Assembly: GCA_024434115.1 (NCBI GenBank)
Contig: QMIT01000004.1
Span: 341,073 to 405,072 of the forward strand
Reading direction: 5' to 3'
DNA from: Chloroflexota bacterium
GTDB lineage: Bacteria; Chloroflexota; Anaerolineae; Aggregatilineales; J027
DNA: 64,000 nt
Positions 19,104 through 26,300 of the stretch are shown in pieces; the stretch's first letter is position 1, and each line of letters begins with the position of its first letter. The notes under the pieces are model-generated. The model was given only the letters and a program-made list of their open reading frames with translations, ran no database searches and was not told where the DNA came from. The translations under genes and the position numbers were made by a program.

Positions 19104-19506
19104 ACTCAACGACCAGTGGCGTTTTATGCGACAGGATGTGCCCGGCAGTGCCGATTACAGCCAAGTATCGGTGCATGACCATCTGTGGCCCACCTTGAGC
19201 ATTCTTAAAGGAGAGGCCCTCAAAGAATTGGTCAGTGACGAGGGCTGCGTTTGGCTGCGACAAACCTTTGAGATGCCCGCCAATGATGAATGCAGTACAT
19301 GGTGGTTGGAATTTGCCGAGCCCCTGCAAGGCAAGGCATGGGTCAATGGTAAGTCGGTAGGGGGTGACAACAAACAGCGCTTTAACGTCACCGCCGAGGT
19401 TTCAATGGGCAGCAATCTGGTCGTGCTGTGTCTCGACTGTCCACTCTATCCCGATGATGACCATACATGGCGTAAAGCGACCTGTGTGCCGTATCCGTGT
19501 GAATGA
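19090..19506 (+). CDS. Stand-alone GH2-type sugar-binding jelly-roll domain protein
   Basis: 138 residues without signal peptide. The layout matches only the N-terminal galactose-binding-like domain of family 2 glycosidases: ELNDQWRF, then V-W-L-R-Q-T-F-E-M-P, then WWLEFAEPLQGKAWVNGKSV and a strand G-S-N-L-V-V-L. The immunoglobulin-like and TIM-barrel domains of GH2 enzymes are absent and no remnants follow, so there is no catalytic site. It overlaps the O-antigen-ligase-like gene by 14 bases, suggesting cotranscription. It could be a decayed glycosidase or a carbohydrate-binding accessory protein. Function unknown. Confidence 0.65.
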   Translation: MKPIELNDQWRFMRQDVPGSADYSQVSVHDHLWPTLSILKGEALKELVSDEGCVWLRQTFEMPANDECSTWWLEFAEPLQGKAWVNGKSVGGDNKQRFNVTAEVSMGSNLVVLCLDCPLYPDDDHTWRKATCVPYPCE

Positions 19507-19559
19507 CCGCGAATTGCCACCTCTTGGCTGACACCCGCATCGCCCTTTACACGATGGGG

Positions 19560-19565
19560 TATAAT
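19560..19565 (+). promoter_or_regulatory. Consensus -10 box before mreC
   Basis: TATAAT lies 36 bases before the TTG start of mreC and 54 bases after the previous stop. No convincing -35 was found at the right distance. Confidence 0.45.
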
Positions 19566-19600
19566 TCCTCTCCGAATTCGGTGGAAAAGGAATTATTGGG

Positions 19601-20458
19601 TTGATCGGGAATCGTTCGCCGCGCACAGTGGCTATTGGCAGCGCCCTGTTTATTTCAATTGCATTAGTCATTCTCAGTCTGTTGGGGACACTCTCACCAG
19701 CCGAAAGTTTGGGCCGTGCGCCGCTGACATTTTTGGAAAATATTTTCGGCGGTTTTAGTGGATCACTGGATAGCGCCGCTGACGACATTGCCGAAATTCG
19801 TTCGCTCCGTACCCGCAACCGCGAACTCGAAGAGGCCCTTGCAGATTATCAAGCCGAACTCGCCGAACTGCGCGAAATTCGCAGCGACTATGACCGCCTG
19901 ATCGCCCTGCTCAACTACACCACCCAAACGCCTGAAGATTTTCGTTATGTCACCGCCGATGTGATTGGGCGCGATACCGCTGGCGTCGTCCGCACTCTTC
20001 ATTTAGATAAAGGCACTCGTGATGGCGTCGCTGCTGGTGACCCGGTTGTTACCGAATTGGGGCTTGTGGGGCGTGTGGTCAAGGTCAGTGCGACAGGTTG
20101 TGAAGTGCTGCTCATCACCGATGCCAACAGCGCGGTCAATGCCCGTATCCAGAATCGGAACCGCGACGTTGGCACGGTGCGCGGGTCACTCTCTGGTGAT
20201 CTCGTCCTGACGTTTGTTGACCCCGATGCCCAAATCGGCGTTGGCAACCTTATATTGACCTCTGGTGAGGGCCAAAATTTCCCCGCTGACCTCATCATCG
20301 GGCAGGTGACAGGGGTCAGTCTTAGCGACGACGAATTATTCCAGCAGGCCTCGATCCGCAGTCTGGTAGATTTTTCGCGGCTCGAATTTGTCTTGATTAT
20401 CACCAACTGGGAGCCGGTTGACCTCTCAGTTTTTGACGATACGACGGGAGCCAACTAA
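19601..20458 (+). CDS. mreC: Rod-shape-determining protein MreC
   Basis: 285 residues from TTG 19601, with AAGGA 9 bases upstream. One N-terminal membrane helix (about 8-30), then a coiled coil rich in Glu/Arg/Leu (LRTRNRELEEALADYQAEL, about 68-90), then the two beta-barrels typical of MreC (VIGRDTAGVVRTL, then V-G-R-V, then GDLVLTF). MreC bridges cytoskeletal MreB and PBP2/RodA outside the membrane and shapes lateral wall synthesis. It is followed after 2 bases by mreD and then by the PBP2 gene, the standard rod operon; mreB is not next to it here. Confidence 0.92.
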   Translation: MIGNRSPRTVAIGSALFISIALVILSLLGTLSPAESLGRAPLTFLENIFGGFSGSLDSAADDIAEIRSLRTRNRELEEALADYQAELAELREIRSDYDRLIALLNYTTQTPEDFRYVTADVIGRDTAGVVRTLHLDKGTRDGVAAGDPVVTELGLVGRVVKVSATGCEVLLITDANSAVNARIQNRNRDVGTVRGSLSGDLVLTFVDPDAQIGVGNLILTSGEGQNFPADLIIGQVTGVSLSDDELFQQASIRSLVDFSRLEFVLIITNWEPVDLSVFDDTTGAN

Positions 20459-20460
20459 TC

Positions 20461-20970
20461 GTGGCGATTTATTACATTGGCTTTCCAGTTCTGATGATTG
20501 TGGCGGTCATAGACGCGACCTTTATGCAGTTGTTTCGGCTGTGGGGTGGCGCACCTAGCCTGATGTTGATGGTGATTGTCTCATGGGCACTGGTGGCCGA
20601 TCTCGAAGATGCGCTTCCTTGGGCAGTCATTGGCGGCGTGATGCGCGATCTGCTATCCGTCACGCCAACCGGCAGTTCCGCTGTTGCCTTTGTGGTGATT
20701 GTGATTGCGATTGACCGCATTTTTCCCAAAATCAATTGGCACAACATCGCCATTCCTCCACCGACGGTTTTGGTGGCAAGTTATGTCTATGGCCTGATGA
20801 TGTTTGGGTTTCATCGGATGGCGGGTTGGGATGTGCCTTTTTTAAACGGTCTGTGGTATATCATCCTACCCGGTGCCGTCATGAACTTTGCCGCGATTTT
20901 GATTGTTTTTCGGCTGATTGGCGGGGTCAATAACTTCCTACGCCCACAGCGCGGCTCGATGTTGCGATAG
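20461..20970 (+). CDS. mreD: Rod-shape-determining protein MreD
   Basis: 169 residues from GTG 20461, two bases after the mreC stop. Five to six hydrophobic segments fill nearly the whole protein, as in MreD. The GGVMRDLLSVTPTGSSAV stretch corresponds to the conserved G-G-x-x-x-D-L motif of the family. It is an integral membrane partner of MreC and the elongasome. Sequence conservation in this family is low, so the name relies partly on its place between mreC and the PBP2 gene. Confidence 0.88.
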   Translation: MAIYYIGFPVLMIVAVIDATFMQLFRLWGGAPSLMLMVIVSWALVADLEDALPWAVIGGVMRDLLSVTPTGSSAVAFVVIVIAIDRIFPKINWHNIAIPPPTVLVASYVYGLMMFGFHRMAGWDVPFLNGLWYIILPGAVMNFAAILIVFRLIGGVNNFLRPQRGSMLR

Positions 20971-21004
20971 AAACATGGTTGGGGGCATAAAGTGAGGTAG
21001 TGGC

Positions 21005-23377
21005 ATGAATCGAGTTCTCTTGCCCTTTCAAGGCTGGCGACTGCACTTCTTTCGGGGTGCGGTGGTGGCTATGTTGATTGTAATGGTTTTGCGGACATGG
21101 CAACTGCAATTTATCCAAGGGGCGTCGTTCCGGGCCGATGCTGACGAAAATCGTTTCCAGACCCTGCCCCTTGCAGCGCCGCGTGGCAAAATCTATGACC
21201 GCAACGGTCAACCATTGGCGCTCAACGACGCCGCCTTTTTGGTCACTGTCACCCCGGCCCTGCTGCCTGACGATGTGGACGACGTACTGCAAATCTATAA
21301 TCGTCTATCAGCATTGGTAGATGTGCCCGCCACCCGTGCCATTGCCGATGCTTCAGGGCGGGTTGATGAGATTAGTATTGACGAAAAAGTGCGCGAGGGC
21401 GAAGGTATCGCACCCTTCCGTGCCGTTGTCATTGCCCCCGACGTGGATGAAAATGTGGCCCGCGAAATTTTGGAAAGCCGCCAATCACTCCCCGGGGTTG
21501 CTATTGAGGTGCGCTCGGTACGGCGCTATCCTTCCGGCGAAAGAACCTCACAGATTATTGGCTATCTTGGCCCAATTTCTCAAGAGCAAGCCCTAGAACT
21601 TATTGAGCTTGGTTATGATCCGGCCTATGACCGCGTAGGGTATGCGGGCATTGAGGCCTATTTTGAGACCGAACTCAAGGGGATCAATGGCAGCGAAACC
21701 ACCGAGATAGATGTGGCAGGTCAGCCGCTCCGCCTTGTAGACCGCACCGCCCCACAGCCGGGGGTCAGCATCCAACTCACGATTGACCTAGAACTACAAG
21801 AAGCCGCCCAGCGTTTCCTCGTCGAAGGCATCAACCAACTGAATGCCCGCGAGCGCCGCCTTGTCTCTCAGTCCGGGGTGGTGATTGCCATGAATCCCAA
21901 AACGGGCGAAATTTTGGCAATGGTCTCATGGCCGACCTATGATAACAGCCGTTTCGCTCGCAGCATTGACGCCGAATATTATTTTGGCCTTGCCGAAAAT
22001 CCCCTCACGCCATTGGTCAATCATGCGATTGGGTCGCTCTATCCCCCCGGCTCGGTCTGGAAGATGCTGACTTCAATAGCCGTGCAAGAAGAAGATGTCA
22101 TTGACTCTGCAACACCCTTATTTGATGGTGGCAGCCTTGTCTTACCCAACGCCTATGCCCCCAACGACATCGCACGCGGTCAAACCTTTGTCTGCTGGCT
22201 CGATCAAGGGCACGGCACACAAAATCTGATTGACGCCATCGCCAACAGTTGTGACGTGTATTTTTATCAAGTCGGCGGGGGTAATCCAGCCGTCAGTGAG
22301 GCCACTCTAAAACGGGGTGGTCTCGGTGTAGATAATCTCTATCGTTGGGCCACCACCTTTGGCATCGGGTCTGACCTCGGCGTCGAGATTTTTGGTGAAA
22401 CCGCAGGTCGAATGCCGGATCGTGACTGGAAACGCCGTGTCTATGGCGAAAGTTGGTCAACCGGGGACACCTATAATGCGGCCTTTGGTCAGGGCTATGT
22501 CACGCTGACCCCTTTGCAACAGTTGGCAATTATTTCCGCCATCCTCAATGATGGGGTGTTTATGCAGCCAACGCTCCTCAAAAATTTCCAAGACGCCAGC
22601 GGCAATATTTTGCAGGAATTTCCGCCACAGGTTATGCGTACTGTTGTTCCACCCGCCGACGGAAGCCCGATGATTCTCAATATCCGCGAAGATATGTTGG
22701 TGCAGGGAGCCAACAGTTTGTCATGCCGTTGTGAGTCGGATTCACCCTATTATGCACCAGAGCGCTGCAACCCCGACACGTATACGGGCCAATTTGACAG
22801 CGACCCCGCCGCCGAAGTTGAGAGTTTTATTCAATATAGAGTCCACGTCCCCTATCAATATCGCTGGAACGCCGGGTTGTGCGACCCGTTGGCGATTCAA
22901 GACTGGCTGGGCTACACTCCCCCGATTGCCTCAATCGAGAGTTTCCGCCTTGCCCAACAAGGGATGCTCGAAGTGGTCACACGTGGGACATCCTCGGCGG
23001 CGGCCAACCCAGCCGTCCCACCGTTGGGATATGTGACGGAAGGCGGAAAAACGGGCACAGCGGAATATTGTGACGACATCGCCCGCCCGCAGGGGTTGTG
23101 TATTCCCGGACGCTGGCCCTCCCACGCATGGTATGTGGGGTATGCCCCCGCTGACAACCCGGAAATCGCCGTCGTCGCGTTTGTCTATAACGGGGGCGAA
23201 GGGTCGCAAAACGCTATGCCGATTGTGCGCCGCGTGCTGGATTATTATTTCCGTCGGCCCGCCCCCGAACCGGAGACCGAGACAACCACCCCCGTTGAAC
23301 CCACTGCCGAGACCGATGCAACGGCTACACCGGAAAGCACCGAGCCTGCGCCAACGGAGACCCCGGCAGCGCAATAG
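21005..23377 (+). CDS. mrdA: Penicillin-binding protein 2, elongasome transpeptidase
   Basis: 790 residues. A single N-terminal membrane anchor (about 14-35), then the class B dimerisation domain starting at APRGKIYDRNGQPLA (R-G-x-x-x-D-R-x-G), then the transpeptidase domain with active-site S350-V-W-K353 in YPPGSVWKM, the second motif S-C-D in ANSCDVYF (PBP2s commonly have S-x-D), and the KTG triad in EGGKTGTAEY. It cross-links peptidoglycan during elongation. It ends in a Pro/Glu/Thr-rich tail of about 40 residues that is not part of the fold. It is somewhat longer than most PBP2s because of an insertion before the S-C-D motif. Confidence 0.95.
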   Translation: MNRVLLPFQGWRLHFFRGAVVAMLIVMVLRTWQLQFIQGASFRADADENRFQTLPLAAPRGKIYDRNGQPLALNDAAFLVTVTPALLPDDVDDVLQIYNRLSALVDVPATRAIADASGRVDEISIDEKVREGEGIAPFRAVVIAPDVDENVAREILESRQSLPGVAIEVRSVRRYPSGERTSQIIGYLGPISQEQALELIELGYDPAYDRVGYAGIEAYFETELKGINGSETTEIDVAGQPLRLVDRTAPQPGVSIQLTIDLELQEAAQRFLVEGINQLNARERRLVSQSGVVIAMNPKTGEILAMVSWPTYDNSRFARSIDAEYYFGLAENPLTPLVNHAIGSLYPPGSVWKMLTSIAVQEEDVIDSATPLFDGGSLVLPNAYAPNDIARGQTFVCWLDQGHGTQNLIDAIANSCDVYFYQVGGGNPAVSEATLKRGGLGVDNLYRWATTFGIGSDLGVEIFGETAGRMPDRDWKRRVYGESWSTGDTYNAAFGQGYVTLTPLQQLAIISAILNDGVFMQPTLLKNFQDASGNILQEFPPQVMRTVVPPADGSPMILNIREDMLVQGANSLSCRCESDSPYYAPERCNPDTYTGQFDSDPAAEVESFIQYRVHVPYQYRWNAGLCDPLAIQDWLGYTPPIASIESFRLAQQGMLEVVTRGTSSAAANPAVPPLGYVTEGGKTGTAEYCDDIARPQGLCIPGRWPSHAWYVGYAPADNPEIAVVAFVYNGGEGSQNAMPIVRRVLDYYFRRPAPEPETETTTPVEPTAETDATATPESTEPAPTETPAAQ

Positions 23378-23612
23378 ACATACATGAAAATGGGCAGATT
23401 TAGACTCGTGTTAGGTCTGCCCCACAAGTTTGTATGTTGTATATAATCCTAGGCGTAAAATCCCATCATCAAGCCTTAATCCCCACCCCAAAATACTCTC
23501 AAAACCTCTCAAAACAAAACTTGAGAGATTTTGATAGGCACACCGCGCTATCGTATGGGGCAACTTGATGGATCGGAAAGAACAACTCCAAATGCAAAGG
23601 GGTAGAAGTACA
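23378..23612. other. Intergenic region with two hairpins after mrdA
   Basis: Hairpin GGGCAGA (23392-23398) with TCTGCCC (23416-23422) follows the mrdA stop and could stop transcription, although no T-run follows. TATAAT at 23442-23447 is a possible -10 for the next gene pair. A second hairpin, CTCTCAA (23506-23512) with TTGAGAG (23521-23527), lies in the presumed leader. Confidence 0.45.
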
Positions 23613-23807
23613 ATGAACATTTCTCAAAACTGGCGGCTAAATCCCCAACGGTATACCCTCGAAGGGTCATCCAACGAACAGGGTGAGGTCACTTTTCCGC
23701 CACGTCCCAATATCGAAAACCGCTTGCCCGAACACTACGAATTTGAACTCGATGGTGAAGTTGAGGCCGAAGCGCCTGAAGTTGTAGCGATTCAGCGAGT
23801 TGCCTAA
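23613..23807 (+). CDS. DUF35-type rubredoxin-like Zn-ribbon segment with all cysteines lost
   Basis: 64 residues from ATG 23613, with AAGGGG upstream. NWRLNPQRYTLEGSS then GEVTFPPRPN matches the N-terminal zinc-ribbon of DUF35/OB-fold proteins (W-R-x-x-P-x-R-Y-x-L-x-G-x-x-C-x-x-C-G-x-x-x-F-P-P-R-x-x-C-P-x-C). None of the four expected cysteines is present, so zinc cannot be bound this way. In known relatives the ribbon is fused to an OB fold; here the OB fold is the next gene, 4 bases downstream. It is probably a small partner or structural cap for that protein. Function not known. Confidence 0.6.
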   Translation: MNISQNWRLNPQRYTLEGSSNEQGEVTFPPRPNIENRLPEHYEFELDGEVEAEAPEVVAIQRVA

Positions 23808-23811
23808 CTAT

Positions 23812-24114
23812 ATGAGCGTCCAAACGTCGCCAACGACCTCCCCTACCCCTCTCAAACTTGGCGGCAAAGGTGAGGTCTACAGCTTTACCATTGTGACCGA
23901 CCCCCCGGCGGGTTTTGAGGAACAAGCGCCCTATATTTTGGCGTTGGTGCGCCTAGCCGAAGGGCCACTGGTAACGGCCCAACTGACCGACCTTGATGGC
24001 CTACCGCATATTGGTATGCAGGTTGAAATGGTCACACGCAAACTGAGCACTGAAGGCTCCGAGGGGATTATTATCTACGGCTATAAATTCCGCCCTCTGT
24101 TAAATCCCACTTGA
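23812..24114 (+). CDS. OB-fold protein of DUF35 type, separate from its ribbon
   Basis: 100 residues from ATG 23812; an upstream ATG at 23800 would overlap the previous gene. The sequence GGKGEVYSFTIV, then FEEQAPYILALVRLAEGPLVTA and G-M-Q-V-E-M-V, ending YGYKFRP, follows the OB-fold half of DUF35 proteins, whose members bind acyl-CoA or assist thiolases and HMG-CoA synthase. No thiolase is nearby. Together with the preceding small gene it forms a split version of a normally single-chain protein, and the 4-base spacing implies cotranslation. Role unknown. Confidence 0.7.
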   Translation: MSVQTSPTTSPTPLKLGGKGEVYSFTIVTDPPAGFEEQAPYILALVRLAEGPLVTAQLTDLDGLPHIGMQVEMVTRKLSTEGSEGIIIYGYKFRPLLNPT

Positions 24115-24139
24115 TTCAAAATCACCGTGAACATTTTAG

Positions 24140-24183
24140 AACTCCGCCGTGTATATATTTTGAAGAACACGTCGGAGTTTTTG
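24140..24183 (+). terminator. Intrinsic terminator after the OB-fold gene
   Basis: AACTCCG (24140-24146) pairs with CGGAGTT (24173-24179), with GTGT and ACAC extending the stem inside. TTTTT follows. Confidence 0.8.
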
Positions 24184-24262
24184 GTTATGCCCCTTTTACC
24201 TTTGCGGTTCTTACGGTATCATATTGACGCGAATAGCTTATTTTTTGGGAGATAATTTGCTA

Positions 24263-24673
24263 ATGAAACGTGCTGTTATGATGATAGTCCCCCTGCTGGT
24301 GATCTTGAGTCTCTCAGCGTGCAGCGGTGATGTCTATAGCCTAGCCTATACCGCCTCTGGGGATGGCACAAACCCCAATGCACTGGTTGAAAATAGTGGA
24401 CAATTTTTGGTCACCGACGACTTGAATATAGTTGTTCGATTGAACAAACATAACGATGATGTTGAAGTTGAAGCCCGTTTCTATCTACCAGAAGATGTGC
24501 CGTTGGGTGATCCGCTGAAGATGACAGCCAGCAAGGATGTCGGCACGGTGGTACTTGGGTTGGATTATGAAACCCGCCCCGATCAAACCACTGATTGGCC
24601 GCGTGGCACCTATAAGGTAGATATTTTTGTAGATGGCGAGAAATCCGAGACGATCTCCTTTAAAGTCGGTTAA
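24263..24673 (+). CDS. Small lipoprotein of unknown function
   Basis: 136 residues from ATG 24263, with GGGAG upstream; an earlier ATG at 24224 would put a charged stretch before the signal. The signal MKRAVMMIVPLLVIL ends in lipobox LSAC, so lipidation at the cysteine is expected. The mature 117 residues are predicted beta-rich (alternating strands such as NIVVRLN, VEVEARFYLP, TYKVDIFVDGEK) and resemble an immunoglobulin-like or CARDB-like sandwich. No catalytic motif. It has its own terminator, so it is monocistronic. Confidence 0.7.
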   Translation: MKRAVMMIVPLLVILSLSACSGDVYSLAYTASGDGTNPNALVENSGQFLVTDDLNIVVRLNKHNDDVEVEARFYLPEDVPLGDPLKMTASKDVGTVVLGLDYETRPDQTTDWPRGTYKVDIFVDGEKSETISFKVG

Positions 24674-24713
24674 GGGTCTCAGAGGATTCGCCGTTTCATA
24701 TGCTCAAATGTTG

Positions 24714-24738
24714 AAAGCCCATAAAAATTGGGCTTTTT
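24714..24738 (+). terminator. Intrinsic terminator after the lipoprotein gene
   Basis: AAAGCCC (24714-24720) pairs with GGGCTTT (24730-24736) followed by TT. Confidence 0.85.
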
Positions 24739-24929
24739 GCATTAAAAATTAAGGATAAAACTCTCACCCACGAATAAAGTTCTTTAAGGTATACTAGTAG
24801 ATAAATGGCGACCTTTGCATGTATAGCCCCATCTAGCTGTGGAGGTCATATCGAAAACGAAAAAAGGCATTATTGGTTCTATCCCCATTGTTCAGTTTCA
24901 AGTCTAACCTTGTGAGAGGAGTTTTTCGC

Positions 24930-26219
24930 ATGGCTGTTATACAGTCAGCCCCTATTACCGCCCCCAATGAGGCCTATCAGACCGCAATGGCGCAGTATGA
25001 CCGGGCCGTATCGTATCTGAATTTACATGATGGTCTAGTCGAGTTCATGCGTCACCCCAAACGGGAATATACATTCCATTTCCCAGTACGGATGGATAAC
25101 GACGAAGTACAGATGTTCACCGGCTATCGTGTCCATCACAATACTGTCCTCGGCCCTTCCAAAGGTGGTATTCGCTACGCACCGTATGTCAACATTGATG
25201 AAGTACGCGCTCTCGCCATGTGGATGACATGGAAATGTGCATTGGTTGGTCTTCCCTATGGGGGAGCTAAAGGCGGTGTCATCTGCGACCCCAAAGTGCT
25301 TACTAGACGTGAAAATGAAGCCCTTACCCGCCGTTTTGCCTCAGAGTTAGCCCCCGTCATTAGTCCCTACAGTGATATTCCCGCTCCCGATATGGGTACA
25401 AACGCCCAAACAATGGCATGGATGATGGATACCTATTCGATGACCATGGGCTATTCTGTGCCCGGTGTCGTCACAGGCAAGCCCATCAACATTGGGGGGA
25501 GTGAAGGCCGCGAAGAAGCGACGGGGCGCGGCACGGTCATCGTAATGGAAGAAGCGCTTAAGCACGCCGAAGACCAAGAAACCAACAAAAATGAGATCAA
25601 AGTTGTCGTGCAAGGCTTTGGTAATGTAGGTTCATTTGCGTCGCTGTATGCCGACGAATTGGGCTACAAAGTCATCGGTGTCAGCGATGTCAGCGGCGGT
25701 GTCTATAATCCCAATGGCCTCGATATTCGTGAACTCTTCAATTACACCCGTCAGGGCAAGATGCTTAACGATTACATCAGCCGCGATGTGGATCATGTCA
25801 CCAACGCGGAATTGCTGGAACTTCCGTGTGATGTGCTAATCCCCGCTGCGATGGAAGGTCAGATCACCCATAAGAATGCGGACAAGATTAAGGCCAAACT
25901 GATTGTGGAGGGTGCAAACGGCCCCACCACCACCGAAGCCGACGATATTCTCAACGAGCGCGGTGTGCTTGTGGTGCCAGATATTCTTGCCAACGCAGGC
26001 GGTGTCACCGTATCCTACTTTGAATGGGTACAAGACCTGCAAATGTTCTCGTGGGATATTGATGAAATTCGCCGTCAACTGCAACGGATTTTGGTCAAGG
26101 CTTACGATAAAGTGGCGCAGGTACGTGAGGACTTTGATACCGATATGCGGACTGCCGCTCAAATTCATGCTATCAAGCGCGTTGCCGATGCCACGATGAC
26201 ACGCGGCTTCTATCCATGA
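24930..26219 (+). CDS. gdhA: Glutamate dehydrogenase (Glu/Leu/Phe/Val dehydrogenase family)
   Basis: 429 residues from ATG 24930, with AGAGGAG upstream. It interconverts glutamate and 2-oxoglutarate plus ammonia. The N-terminal domain has GPSKGGIR, the substrate-binding K102 region and catalytic K114 in PYGGAKGG. The Rossmann domain has VQGFGNVGSFAS, a G-x-G-x-x-G dinucleotide motif. The conserved DIPAPDMGTN segment (D carboxylate essential for catalysis) is intact. Length fits the hexameric clostridial type. TATACT at about 24790 may be the -10, giving a leader of roughly 130 bases. A strong terminator follows. Cofactor preference is not obvious by eye. Confidence 0.93.
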   Translation: MAVIQSAPITAPNEAYQTAMAQYDRAVSYLNLHDGLVEFMRHPKREYTFHFPVRMDNDEVQMFTGYRVHHNTVLGPSKGGIRYAPYVNIDEVRALAMWMTWKCALVGLPYGGAKGGVICDPKVLTRRENEALTRRFASELAPVISPYSDIPAPDMGTNAQTMAWMMDTYSMTMGYSVPGVVTGKPINIGGSEGREEATGRGTVIVMEEALKHAEDQETNKNEIKVVVQGFGNVGSFASLYADELGYKVIGVSDVSGGVYNPNGLDIRELFNYTRQGKMLNDYISRDVDHVTNAELLELPCDVLIPAAMEGQITHKNADKIKAKLIVEGANGPTTTEADDILNERGVLVVPDILANAGGVTVSYFEWVQDLQMFSWDIDEIRRQLQRILVKAYDKVAQVREDFDTDMRTAAQIHAIKRVADATMTRGFYP

Positions 26220-26242
26220 TGCGCTAATCGAATATAAAAAAT

Positions 26243-26273
26243 GAAAAAAGGACGGGGCAACCTGTCCTTTTTG
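26243..26273. terminator. Bidirectional terminator between gdhA and the receiver gene
   Basis: AAAAAGGAC (26245-26253) pairs with GTCCTTTTT (26264-26272). A-run and T-run on either side serve the two convergent genes. Confidence 0.85.
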
Positions 26274-26300
26274 ATTGCGCCACCTAAAAAATGCGAGTGG

